A DNA stretch of 64,000 nt from positions 1-64,000 of the forward strand of contig CALMXZ010000012.1 of the NCBI GenBank assembly GCA_937873495.1, given 5' to 3'. Below the pieces are notes generated by a model. That model was not told the DNA's origin. It saw only the letters and a list, made by a program, of their open reading frames with translations, and ran no database searches. Shown here in pieces: positions 25,172-33,186 of this stretch. The stretch is from an uncultured Trueperaceae bacterium. Lineage in GTDB: Bacteria; Deinococcota; Deinococci; Deinococcales; Trueperaceae. The translations under genes and the position numbers were made by a program. Position 1 is the first letter of the stretch, and every line of letters starts with the position of its first letter.

Positions 25172-25824
25172 GCTTCCGGAGCCTCCGGCGGCCAGAGCAC
25201 GTTGTAGCCGAGCCCGCGCAAGTAGGCCGCGAGGCCGTGCCCGTCGACGGTCGCTATGCGCATCACGAACGCGACGGTGTCGGCGTCCGGGTCGGAACGG
25301 GAGGTCATCACGCTCGAGACGTTCACGTTCCGGCTCGCGACCCGGTCGAGGAGCCCGGCCAGCGCGCCGGGCCGGTCGAGCAGCTCGACCTCGAGGCGGC
25401 TCGAGGCCCCGCGCACGCCCGACATCCTGATGAGGGCGTCGAGCATGTCGATGCCGGTGACGATGCCGACGAGGCGCCCGTCGTCCATGACCGGCATGGC
25501 GCCGATCTTGTTGTCCCGCAAGACCTTGGCGGCCTCCTCGATGGGGTCGTCGGGGTCGGCGGTGAGGACCGGATGGACCATGAGGAGTCTGACGGGGTCG
25601 CTCGCCCGCACCCCCGGAGGCGCTTTCGGATGGTCGGCGCCGACGAGGCGCACGTCGCGGTCGGAGACGATGCCGACCAGCCGGTCTGAGGCGCCGCCGC
25701 TCGGTTCGGCGAGGATGGGGAAGTGGCGGATGTTGCGGAGCTCCATCAGGGCCTGAACGTCCTTGATGGGCGTGTCCGGGCCGATGGCTACGACCTTGCT
25801 TGACATGATCTCGTTAACGAGCAT
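25168..25824 (-). CDS. acuB: AcuB-like CBS-pair plus ACT protein
   Basis: 218 residues: CBS domain 1 (about 1-60, VNEIMSSKVVAIGPDTPIKDVQALM), CBS domain 2 (about 75-135, LMVHPVLTADPDDPIEEAAKVLRDNKIGAMPVMDD) and an ACT domain (about 143-215, LEVELLDRPGALAGLLDRVASRNVNVSSV). The architecture equals Bacillus AcuB. CBS pairs usually sense adenine nucleotides, so this may link energy state to acetylation control (inference). GAAGGAG lies 8 bases before ATG 25824. Confidence 0.9.
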   Translation of the reverse strand: MLVNEIMSSKVVAIGPDTPIKDVQALMELRNIRHFPILAEPSGGASDRLVGIVSDRDVRLVGADHPKAPPGVRASDPVRLLMVHPVLTADPDDPIEEAAKVLRDNKIGAMPVMDDGRLVGIVTGIDMLDALIRMSGVRGASSRLEVELLDRPGALAGLLDRVASRNVNVSSVMTSRSDPDADTVAFVMRIATVDGHGLAAYLRGLGYNVLWPPEAPEA

Positions 25825-25849
25825 CGGCTTGCTCCTTCATCATGGGATG

Positions 25850-26461
25850 CTACCAGGGGTTTCGTGAGAGGCCGTTGCCGCCCTTGCGCAGGCGATGGAA
25901 CTCCGCCACCACACGTTCGTCGGCCCGAGGACCGACGCGCGCCATGAGGGCGTTGGCGGCGCTGCTGCGGATCTCCTCGTCGCTCGTCGCGAAGGTCTCC
26001 AGCCCGACGGAACGGTAGAGGGTCTCGAGCATGCGGCGGTACGCGAGGTCGGTCATGCCGCTCCTGCCGAGGTCGTAATGCCAGACGTAGAGGGTCGCGA
26101 AGACGACGGTCGTGTCGAAGCGCCCGTCGGCGAAGCTCGCTCGCAGCAGGCGGGGCGCGAGGCGGTGGCCGCGGTAGGCGGGAGCCACCTCGATGGCGCC
26201 CAACTCGATGAGCTCACCCGTCGCGTCGGCGCCCCACGACTCGATCTCGGTCGGCGGGTGGAAGGCGACGTAGCCGACGAGCGTCGTGCCCGCGAGCGCC
26301 GCGACGACGCACCCCTTCGGATCGGAGGCGATGTCGACGAGTGCCGCCAGCTGCCGCTCCGGCGCGCGGAAGCGGTCTAGGCCTTGGTGGGCACGCAGCC
26401 CGGCCAGCTCGGCCGCCGGAACGCACGCCACGATCCGAACGGTCTCGTCCGCCGAGCCCAT
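25850..26461 (-). CDS. acuA: AcuA-like GNAT acetyltransferase
   Basis: 203 residues. GLDRFRAPERQLAALVDIA, TTLVGYVAFHPP, ELIELGAIEVAPAYRGHRLAPRLL, WHYDLGRSGMTDLAYRRMLE and SSAANALMARVG follow the order of Bacillus AcuA, including the acetyl-CoA-binding RGHRLA loop and the WHYDL segment. AcuA acetylates and inactivates acetyl-CoA synthetase. It starts 7 bases after the stop of the 1057-residue STAND-like ATPase gene and 25 bases before acuB, so all four are probably one transcript. No acsA gene lies in the window. Confidence 0.88.
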   Translation of the reverse strand: MGSADETVRIVACVPAAELAGLRAHQGLDRFRAPERQLAALVDIASDPKGCVVAALAGTTLVGYVAFHPPTEIESWGADATGELIELGAIEVAPAYRGHRLAPRLLRASFADGRFDTTVVFATLYVWHYDLGRSGMTDLAYRRMLETLYRSVGLETFATSDEEIRSSAANALMARVGPRADERVVAEFHRLRKGGNGLSRNPW

Positions 26462-26468
26462 GCGCGGC

Positions 26469-29400
26469 TCAGGCCGGCGCGCTCGTCTGCGCCCGCGTCC
26501 TGCTGCGCCAGGCGGCGACGAGCGCGTCCGGCAGACGCGCGGGCGTCGACGGTCCGGTCCCGTCGACGCCGAGGAGCGCGCGCAGGCGCCGGTGGGACTT
26601 CCAGCCGTCGCCGACGCCCCGTTCGTCGGCGGACTCGCCGAACGCCCTGAGCAGCCCCTCGTGGTACGGGCTCAGCGCGGCGTCGTCCAGGCCGGCGGTC
26701 AGCGCCGCCGCCGCGGCCTTCGCGTCGCCGAGGGCCAAGTGGGCGTCTACGGCGTAGCTCGCCAGCTGAGCGCGCAACCCGGCGTCGCCCCCTTCGGCGG
26801 GCTCCGTAGTAGCAGGTACGGAGTCGAGCGCGTCGGAGGCCGCCTGCACGTCGGCGAGGACCGCCTTGGCATCCAGCAGGCGCATGTGCGCCGCCGCCAT
26901 GGCGCTGAGGGCCCTGGCGCGCGCATGCTCGTGCTCGACGTCGCTCAGCCCAGCTTCCGCGAACCGGAGGGCGGTCGCGCCGTCCACGGCGAACTGGCTC
27001 GCGAGGAGCAGCGCGTCGAGCCGGAGCCCGCGGTGCTGAGCCTGGTCGTCGACGGCGCCAAGGACCTCGTCTATGCGCTGACGCGCATGGCGCAGGTCGG
27101 GTCCGTCGAGCCCGTCGCGCAAGGTCGGGAAGGGGCGGCGGTAGGGGACGGCCAGACCGCGGCAGGCGTAGGCGATCGCCAACGTCAGCGTGCCGCGCAG
27201 CGCGCGGTACGGGCGGGCGTCGTTCGTGCCCGCGTGTTCGCGGAAGCCGGCCAGTGCCCGCGTCACGGCGTAGGTGCCCTCCTCGAAGTCGCCGAGGGCG
27301 AGGGCGGTCAACGCCCACTCGGCGTCGACCTTCGCGAGCCGCAAGGCCGTCTCGGCCTCAGGCAGCTCGGCCCCGTGCAGGCGCGCCCTGGCCGCCTTGA
27401 AGTCGGTGAGCGACCCGGCCAGGTCGCCGCGCACCCGCAACAGGGCCGCGCGGCGGGTCAGGTAGCGCGCCTGCTCCTGCGCCAGCGCTTCCGAGCGGTG
27501 CGCCAGCTCGACGGCGGAGTCGAGGGCCGCCTTCGCGGTGTCGTACCGGCCGAGCCGCATGGCGATGTCGCCGCGCTGGTACTGGACGCGGGCGCGCACG
27601 AGGTCGTCGGTCGCCTCGACGCCGTCGAGGCGCGCCAAGGCGCCCGTGAGGTCGCCGCGATCCTTCGCGATCATGCCTTCCCACACCCCGGCCTTGACGG
27701 CCGTCAAGCGCGCCTCGCGCCCGGTCGACGTGACGCGGGCGAGCTCGCCCCGCACCGTGGCGGTGATCAGCTCGGCCGCCGTGGCCAGCTCGCCGCGCCA
27801 CCTGGCGATGCTCGCGCGCGCCAAGGCCCGTTCCGCGCGCGCCAGCGGGTCGGCTATGTCCGGCGCGGTGTCGAGCAGCACCTCGGCACGCTCGAAGCGG
27901 CCGGCGAGCGCTTCGCCTTCCGCGCGCTTGACGAGGGTCCAGGCCCGCAGGGCCGGGTCGGTGGAGGCCGCCGCCGCCTCGAACGCCTTGAGCGCTTCGG
28001 GGTGCCCGTAGGCGCCGAGGCGCACGTAGTGCGCCGCCACCTGCTTCGCCACGGCGTCGAACTCCGGCCCCGCGCGCAGCTCGGAGGCGGCGGCCTGCCA
28101 GACCTGGCGCACCTGGGCGTGCGAGACGGCGTGCCCCGCCAGCCGGTCCGTGAGCGAGCGCCAATCGCGGGCCTCGAAGAGGTGGTGCAGCTGCCTGGCG
28201 GCGGCGTCGCCCGCCGGGTCCTGCGCGGCCGCCGGCGCGTACAGGGCGGCCGCGGCGAGCTGCATGCGCCGGTGCACCGTCGGCTCGTCCGTCGCCAGCC
28301 GCGTCTGCAACGCGCGGGCGAGCTGGCGCGAGAAGACGCGGTAGTGGTCCGGCTGCCCCGGCACGGGGTCGAGGAACGAGAGCTCGAACGACCCGAGGGG
28401 GCGGGTCACGTCGCGGAGCCGCTGCAGGGTGCCGGCGGCGAACGCCGGGTGCTCCGGCGGCGAGAGCACCGCGATGGCGGCGAGGAAGGCGCGCAGGTCG
28501 GAGTCGCCGGCCGTGACGAGGCCGGAGAGCTGCTCGATGTAGCGCTCGTCGGGCTGCAGCCCGGCTTCCTGCGGGGCGCGGGCCTGGGCGAGGAGCGTCA
28601 ACGTCCGCAGCTCCTCGAACGACCGGCCGGCGCGCTGCACGATCTCTTCCTGGCGCCCGGCGCTCAGGTCGGGCACGCGTGCCCTGACGAAGCGGCGCGC
28701 CTCCGTGACCGTCGGCGGGGTCAGTCGGATGGGGTCGGCGAAGTTGCCGAGGCGCTGCATGGCGCGGGCCGGGAGGTCGGTGATGGTCACGAACAGCATG
28801 ACGCGCTGCAGGCGCGCCAACGGCTCGAAGAGCGTCACCCACAGCCACTCGACGGCACTCACGCGCGGCACGTCGGGGTTGGCGAGGCGTAAGGGCACGA
28901 GCCCGAGGCTGTCCTGGCTGGCGAGCGACTGCGAGACGTGGAACAGGAGCAGGATGGGGGCTTGCCGCTGGCGCACCGCCTCGAGGACGACGCGGGCGAG
29001 CTCGGCCTGCGCGTCGGCCTGCACGGAGAAGGCGCTGGCGGTCGCGATGCGCACGAGGCGCGCCTCCATGACGTCCGTCGGCACTCCGAGCTCCGTGGCG
29101 AGGCGGACGAGGGAGGTGGCTAGGTCCGTGCCACCGAACTCGAGGCGGACGACGGCGAGCCCGCCCTCGTGCAGGAGCTCGACGCCCTGCCTGACGTAGT
29201 CGGTCAGCAGCGTCTTCCCGGAGCCGGGCCGGCCCGTCACCAGGACTTTGGGCATCTCCCCGGCCCGGATGCCCCCGATCATCGCGCGGTACGCCCGGCG
29301 CTTGTCGCGCCCGAGAAGTTGGAGGACCTCCTGCTCCGTGCCGGCCGTGGGGGAGAGCGCCGCCTGGAGCTCCGGTAGCGCGAGCGGCGCGTTGCCTGCC

Positions 29401-29642
29401 TCGCGCCAGAGCTCGTCAAGGATCGCGAAGAGGGCGCGTTTGTCGGGCAACCTCCCCTTGTCCCGGTAGATGATGTTCCTCACGACGTTGGGGTTGGCGC
29501 CGTGGGCCTCCATGGCGCTACGCAGCCAGTTGATGCTCCCAACGACGCCGTGCTCGTCCCGCCGGTGGCCGACGGCCTGGCGAACGTTCTCGAACAGTGG
29601 GCGCCACGGGCTGACCGGCTCTGTCGGCGACGGGTTCCGCAT
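26469..29642 (-). CDS. STAND-like P-loop ATPase with TPR-type repeats, head of the acu operon
   Basis: 1057 residues. A helical N-terminal domain (about 12-85: WRPLFENVRQAVGHRRDEHG, then NPNVVRNIIYRDKGRLPDKRALFAIL, perhaps a helix-turn-helix) precedes a NACHT/STAND-like ATPase with Walker A GRPGSGKT (137-144). The expected Walker B strand reads APILLLFHVSQS, with His (235) where an Asp is normal. DPIRLTPPTVTEARRFV fits the sensor/winged-helix region. From about 530 the protein is alpha-helical repeats resembling TPRs (for example AKAALDSAVELAHRSEALAQEQARYLTRRAALLRVRGDL). Such proteins act as ligand-controlled switches. Its operon partners suggest a role in acetyl-CoA signalling (inference). 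The ATG is 6 bases after TAAACT. I know no described family member. Confidence 0.8.
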   Translation of the reverse strand: MRNPSPTEPVSPWRPLFENVRQAVGHRRDEHGVVGSINWLRSAMEAHGANPNVVRNIIYRDKGRLPDKRALFAILDELWREAGNAPLALPELQAALSPTAGTEQEVLQLLGRDKRRAYRAMIGGIRAGEMPKVLVTGRPGSGKTLLTDYVRQGVELLHEGGLAVVRLEFGGTDLATSLVRLATELGVPTDVMEARLVRIATASAFSVQADAQAELARVVLEAVRQRQAPILLLFHVSQSLASQDSLGLVPLRLANPDVPRVSAVEWLWVTLFEPLARLQRVMLFVTITDLPARAMQRLGNFADPIRLTPPTVTEARRFVRARVPDLSAGRQEEIVQRAGRSFEELRTLTLLAQARAPQEAGLQPDERYIEQLSGLVTAGDSDLRAFLAAIAVLSPPEHPAFAAGTLQRLRDVTRPLGSFELSFLDPVPGQPDHYRVFSRQLARALQTRLATDEPTVHRRMQLAAAALYAPAAAQDPAGDAAARQLHHLFEARDWRSLTDRLAGHAVSHAQVRQVWQAAASELRAGPEFDAVAKQVAAHYVRLGAYGHPEALKAFEAAAASTDPALRAWTLVKRAEGEALAGRFERAEVLLDTAPDIADPLARAERALARASIARWRGELATAAELITATVRGELARVTSTGREARLTAVKAGVWEGMIAKDRGDLTGALARLDGVEATDDLVRARVQYQRGDIAMRLGRYDTAKAALDSAVELAHRSEALAQEQARYLTRRAALLRVRGDLAGSLTDFKAARARLHGAELPEAETALRLAKVDAEWALTALALGDFEEGTYAVTRALAGFREHAGTNDARPYRALRGTLTLAIAYACRGLAVPYRRPFPTLRDGLDGPDLRHARQRIDEVLGAVDDQAQHRGLRLDALLLASQFAVDGATALRFAEAGLSDVEHEHARARALSAMAAAHMRLLDAKAVLADVQAASDALDSVPATTEPAEGGDAGLRAQLASYAVDAHLALGDAKAAAAALTAGLDDAALSPYHEGLLRAFGESADERGVGDGWKSHRRLRALLGVDGTGPSTPARLPDALVAAWRSRTRAQTSAPA

Positions 29643-29663
29643 GCGGCCAGTTTACCTGGCCGC
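29643..29663. promoter_or_regulatory. Operator-like inverted repeat over the STAND-acu promoter
   Basis: A perfect 8-bp repeat, GCGGCCAG-TTTAC-CTGGCCGC, ends one base from the start codon and encloses the minus-strand -10 TAAACT (29649-29654). A protein bound here would block the RNA polymerase -10 contact; alternatively it forms a hairpin only if transcription starts upstream. Confidence 0.6.
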
Positions 29664-29739
29664 TAACATCCGAGTACACAACCCAGCGAGGGGCGGAGCT
29701 GGCGTCACCGCCGGGACCGGCGTCCTCGGCGGCCGGTGG

Positions 29740-29745
29740 TAGACT
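29740..29745 (+). promoter_or_regulatory. -10 box TAGACT for mqnC
   Basis: Seven bases separate it from ATG 29753, with no ribosome-binding site. The same TAGACTCTCG string precedes the alanine racemase start at 58193. Confidence 0.55.
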
Positions 29746-29752
29746 CTCGGCC

Positions 29753-30907
29753 ATGAGCCTCTTGAGCAAGGCCGCTTCCGGCGCGCGCCTGACACCGGAC
29801 GAGGCGCTCGAGCTCTACTCGCTGCCGCTCTTCGACCTGGCCGCGGCGGCCGACTCCGCCCGCTCGCTGCGCACGGACCCCGAGACCGTCACTTACCTCA
29901 TCGACCGCAACATCAACTACTCCAACGTCTGCTCAGTCGGCTGCGCCTTCTGCGGCTTCTACCGCACGCGGCGGCAGGCGGACGCCTACACGCTGAGCTT
30001 CGAGGATATCTCGCAGAAGATCGTCGAGCTCGAGGCCGTCGGCGGCAGCCGCATCCTCATGCAGGGCGGCGTGAACCGCTACCTGCCGTTCGACTGGTAC
30101 CTCGACCTCATGCGGCACCTCAAGGAGCGCCACCCGACCATCCGCGTCGAGGCGTTCAGCCCGGAGGAGATCAAGGGCATGGCCGGCCTGACGGGCATGG
30201 GCACGCGCGAGGTGCTCGTCGCGCTCCAGGCCGCCGGCCTGGACGGCCTGCCGGGCGGCGGCGGCGAGATGCTGGTCGACGACGTGCGCCACGCCAAGCA
30301 CGTGTCGCCCGGGCGCATCTCGGCCGACGAGTGGATCCGCGTCATGGGCGAGGCCCAGGCGCTGGGGCTGTACACGACGGCCACGATGGTCATCGGCTTC
30401 GGCGAGACGCATGCTCAGCGCGTCGCGAGCCTCATGCGCGTGCGCGACCAACAGGACCGGGCAGCCGCTACGCACGGCAACGGCTTCTCGGCCTTCATCT
30501 CCTGGACGCTCCAGACCGAGGGCGTGCGCATCCACGGCAAGGCGCCGGGCGCCGGTGCTCATGAGTACCTGCAGAACGTCGCCGTCAGCCGCCTCCTCCT
30601 CGACAACGTCGTCAACTTCCAGGCGTCCTGGCCCACCATGGGCTACAAGGTGGCGCAGACCGCCCTCTACTTCGGCTGCAACGATTTCGGCTCCACCATG
30701 CTCGAGGAGAACGTCGTCTCGCAAGCCGGAGCCAAGCACAGCAACACGCCCGAGAGCGAGATCGTGCGGCAGATCGTCGACGCCGGCTACCGGCCGGCCC
30801 AGCGCGATTCGCTCTACAACATCATCAGGCGCGTCGACCCAGGCGAGTTCGACCTGCCTGCGCTCCCGAGCACGCCCTCAGGCCAACCCCGCGCGACCGC
30901 AGGCTGA
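29753..30907 (+). CDS. mqnC: Cyclic dehypoxanthinyl futalosine synthase, radical SAM
   Basis: 384 residues. The radical-SAM cluster motif is CSVGCAFC inside RNINYSNVCSVGCAFCGFYRTRRQADAYTLS, the MqnC version (CxxxCxxC, followed by FYR). ILMQGGVN, RVEAFSPEEIKGMAGLTGMGTREVL and GLPGGGGEML are further MqnC blocks. It cyclises dehypoxanthinyl futalosine in the alternative menaquinone pathway. The gene is probably leaderless. Its TGA stop shares a base with the ATG of the next gene (TGATG), which ties it to the amidohydrolase. Confidence 0.95.
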   Translation: MSLLSKAASGARLTPDEALELYSLPLFDLAAAADSARSLRTDPETVTYLIDRNINYSNVCSVGCAFCGFYRTRRQADAYTLSFEDISQKIVELEAVGGSRILMQGGVNRYLPFDWYLDLMRHLKERHPTIRVEAFSPEEIKGMAGLTGMGTREVLVALQAAGLDGLPGGGGEMLVDDVRHAKHVSPGRISADEWIRVMGEAQALGLYTTATMVIGFGETHAQRVASLMRVRDQQDRAAATHGNGFSAFISWTLQTEGVRIHGKAPGAGAHEYLQNVAVSRLLLDNVVNFQASWPTMGYKVAQTALYFGCNDFGSTMLEENVVSQAGAKHSNTPESEIVRQIVDAGYRPAQRDSLYNIIRRVDPGEFDLPALPSTPSGQPRATAG

Positions 30908-32094
30908 TGGCCGTACGCCCCCTGCCCGAGGTCATCGGGGGCGCCGTCGACCGGTCGTACGGCCGCGTGGTGGCCCGGGCCATGGTCGTGTACGACGGGC
31001 TCGGGCTGCCGCGCGAGGACGGCGCCGTCACGGTGCAGCTCGCCCCAGGCGTCGCGAGCGTCGTGCGAACGAGCGCCATGGCGGAGGCGCGCTCGACCTA
31101 CCCCGATGCCGCTGTCGTCGACTGCGGCTTCGCCGTGTCGCCGCCCATCGTCAACGCCCACACGCACCTCGACCTGTCGACGATGCCGCACACCCCCGGC
31201 CCGTACGTCGGCTTCATCGGCGCCGTGATCGCCCACTCCCGCTCCGGCGCGCGCGGCTTGGCCGCGGCGAAGCTTGGCGTGGCCGAGCTCAAGGCGAGCG
31301 GCGCGCGCGTGATCGGCGACATCGTGACCGACCCGGCCACCATGGAGTACCTGCTCGGCCAGGACGAGCTGTCCGGCGTCGCGTACTGGGAGGTCATCGC
31401 CCCACGGGCGGAGGACGCCGACGCCGCCTTCGCCGCCACGCTCGAAGCGCTCGCCCGCTTCAGGGCGCTCGAGCGGCCGGGCGGCGTGCGCGTCGGCCTG
31501 TCGCCTCACACGCCGCACACGGTGAGCGCGCCGCTGCTGGCGCGGCTCGCCGCGTACGCCGCCGCCGAGGGGCTCCCCCTAGCCGTCCACGTCGCGGAGA
31601 GCCCCGCCGAGCTGGAGCTCCACCTGAGAGGCACGGGCGCGCTGGCCGAGTCGCTCGCGCAGGCGGGCTTCGGCATGGCGGCAACAGGCGTCAGCCCCGT
31701 GCGCTACCTGCACGACCTCGGCGTCCTGGCGGCCGGGCCGACGCTGATCCACGGCGTGCACGTCGACGACGACGACGCGCGCCTCCTGGCGCGTGCCGGC
31801 GCCGTGGTCGTGCACTGCCCCCGCTCCAACGCGGCGTTGGCGTGCGGGGCCTTTCCGTGGACGACCTACGCGAAGCACGGTGTCGAGGTCGCGTTCGGTA
31901 CCGATTCGCGCGGGTCGAGCCCAGACCTCGACGTCACGCGCGAGGTGGCGGCGGCGCTCGCCGTGCAGGGCGCGAAGCTCAACCCCCGCGCCGCCTTGCG
32001 CGCCGCGGTCAAGGGCGGGTACAAGGCGCTCGGCATGCTGCCCCCGCGCGTGGTGCGCGGCGCTTCCGCCGCCGACCTCGTGGCGTGGGGGTGA
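30907..32094 (+). CDS. Metal-dependent amidohydrolase, probable aminofutalosine deaminase
   Basis: 395 residues of the COG0402 amidohydrolase fold: metal ligands in NAHTHLDLSTM, later LAVHVAES, LIHGVHVDDDDA and FGTDSRGSSPDLDV, the usual HxH...H...H...D arrangement of cytosine/SAH-deaminase relatives. Deinococcota use an aminodeoxyfutalosine deaminase (MqnX-type) in place of MqnA-route hydrolysis, and coupling to mqnC by a one-base overlap makes this the best assignment (inference). Without context it could also be a guanine or SAH/MTA deaminase. Confidence 0.8.
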   Translation: MAVRPLPEVIGGAVDRSYGRVVARAMVVYDGLGLPREDGAVTVQLAPGVASVVRTSAMAEARSTYPDAAVVDCGFAVSPPIVNAHTHLDLSTMPHTPGPYVGFIGAVIAHSRSGARGLAAAKLGVAELKASGARVIGDIVTDPATMEYLLGQDELSGVAYWEVIAPRAEDADAAFAATLEALARFRALERPGGVRVGLSPHTPHTVSAPLLARLAAYAAAEGLPLAVHVAESPAELELHLRGTGALAESLAQAGFGMAATGVSPVRYLHDLGVLAAGPTLIHGVHVDDDDARLLARAGAVVVHCPRSNAALACGAFPWTTYAKHGVEVAFGTDSRGSSPDLDVTREVAAALAVQGAKLNPRAALRAAVKGGYKALGMLPPRVVRGASAADLVAWG

Positions 32095-32273
32095 GCGTGT
32101 CGAGCCGACTACATGCGCGGGGCGGCGCGGGAAAGTAACCTACGAGGCACGCCCGTGGCGCGTACGCCCGTGGCGCGCCCAGGGCGCGCGTGCCGCGAGG
32201 GCGCGCCCCATGAGGGCGACTCAAGTGGTAGCCGCCCGCGCGAGCACGCTTGAGGGAGGAGAAACGTAACGAC

Positions 32274-32603
32274 ATGGCCAACTCGCTCGAACTGACCGAC
32301 GGTAACTTCGCTTCCGAGACCGACTCGGGCCTCGTCCTGGTCGACTTCTGGGCCCCATGGTGCGGACCGTGCCGCCTGGTAGGGCCCGTCATCGAAGAGC
32401 TCGCCTCCGACTACGCCGGCAAGGTCAAGGTCGGCAAGCTCAACGTCGACGACAACCTGCGCGTCGCGCAGGAGTTCCGCATCATGAGCATCCCGACCGT
32501 CATGCTCTTCAAGGACGGCAAGCCCGTCGAGGTCATGGTCGGCGCCCAGTCGAAGGCCAACTATGAGGCGCGGCTCAAGAAGCACGTGCCCGTCAGCGCC
32601 TGA
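32274..32603 (+). CDS. trxA: Thioredoxin
   Basis: 109 residues. The active site WAPWCGPCRL, buried Asp in LVLVDFW, cis-Pro SIPTVMLF and KDGKPVEVMVGAQ are standard for bacterial thioredoxin. It reduces protein disulfides in the cytoplasm. The ATG at 32274 has GGAGG 15 bases upstream and gives the conventional N-terminus. The preceding 179 bases hold a TAACCT hexamer near 32135 that could be a -10, and a repeated CGCCCGTGGCGCG (32152-32164, 32168-32180). Confidence 0.95.
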   Translation: MANSLELTDGNFASETDSGLVLVDFWAPWCGPCRLVGPVIEELASDYAGKVKVGKLNVDDNLRVAQEFRIMSIPTVMLFKDGKPVEVMVGAQSKANYEARLKKHVPVSA

Positions 32604-32638
32604 GCGCGCGAGCGTTCGGCGGCGAGCCACGTAACGGC

Positions 32639-32666
32639 GGCGGGCCGGGATCGATCCGGGCCCGCC
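32639..32666 (+). terminator. Hairpin after trxA
   Basis: Stem GGCGGGCC (32639-32646) pairs with GGCCCGCC (32659-32666); the loop contains the self-complementary GGATCGATCC. A weak T-rich stretch (TGCTTGGTTCT) follows, so it is a probable intrinsic terminator. Confidence 0.6.
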
Positions 32667-32709
32667 TGCTTGGTTCTAAGAGGCCGGTGTGCGGCGCCCG
32701 GCGCCGCCC

Positions 32710-33135
32710 TCAACCGGGGGCGAAGCGGCTCACGCCCCTGGGCGAGACCCGCCACGCCGTGCTCGGCAGGCGCGACGAGCGCAGCACGAGCACGTAGCTG
32801 GAGCCGTCGGTGGCGAACTCCTGGAGCGTCCACCTGGCCCCCTCCGGTAGCTTGACGTCGATCAGCGCGTTGGTGGTGTAGACGCCCGTCTCGAGGCGCC
32901 CGAGCTCCATGCGGTGGTAGAGGACCTGGGCCGTGCGTTCCAGCTCCGTGGCAACGGGGTCCGTCGCGGCTCCCGGCCCGAAGGCGCCCGGAGCGCAGGC
33001 GCCGAGCAGCCCCACGAGCGCCATGCAGAGGAACGACCTGACCAACTTGCCGGCCATTGCCTGCGCCGGCCGGCCGCGCGGCGCTGCCGCGCCCGAGCCG
33101 CCGCCTGCTCCTGATGTCGCGGTCAACGCTTCCAT
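32710..33135 (-). CDS. Small secreted lipoprotein, pilin-like C-terminal half
   Basis: 141 residues from ATG 33135, or 115 from ATG 33057. The sequence from 33057 begins MAGKLVRSFLCMALVGLLGAC, a lipoprotein signal with lipobox LLGAC. The rest (TELERTAQVLYHRMELGRLETGVYTTNALIDVKLPEGARWTLQEF) recalls the soluble part of minor type IV pilins and pseudopilins, but without a pilin N-terminus. The longer start is favoured by a minus-strand TAACAT box exactly 6 bases upstream; the shorter by the signal peptide. The two are not reconciled. It is probably anchored in a membrane facing outside. Confidence 0.65.
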   Translation of the reverse strand: MEALTATSGAGGGSGAAAPRGRPAQAMAGKLVRSFLCMALVGLLGACAPGAFGPGAATDPVATELERTAQVLYHRMELGRLETGVYTTNALIDVKLPEGARWTLQEFATDGSSYVLVLRSSRLPSTAWRVSPRGVSRFAPG

Positions 33136-33141
33136 GCCCTC

Positions 33142-33147
33142 ATGTTA
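33142..33147 (-). promoter_or_regulatory. -10 box TAACAT for the lipoprotein gene
   Basis: It lies 6 bases before ATG 33135, the leaderless spacing seen repeatedly here. Confidence 0.45.
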
Positions 33148-33186
33148 CCGGCGCGTCGGGGGCGGGTGAGCGCCGTCGGCACACCG

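Noticed and set aside
24086-25207. Long open frame on the plus strand across acuC/acuB
   Set aside because: High-GC codon structure leaves long antisense frames; the product is low-complexity Arg/Gly/Ala-rich with no domain, and the minus-strand AcuC/AcuB match known families.
30411-32138. 575-codon plus-strand frame over mqnC and the amidohydrolase
   Set aside because: It is a frame shadow; MqnC and the amidohydrolase have complete catalytic motifs in the other frame.
32152-32180. Repeated CGCCCGTGGCGCG upstream of trxA as a regulatory array
   Set aside because: Only two copies in a locally GC-rich stretch; too little to separate from slippage.
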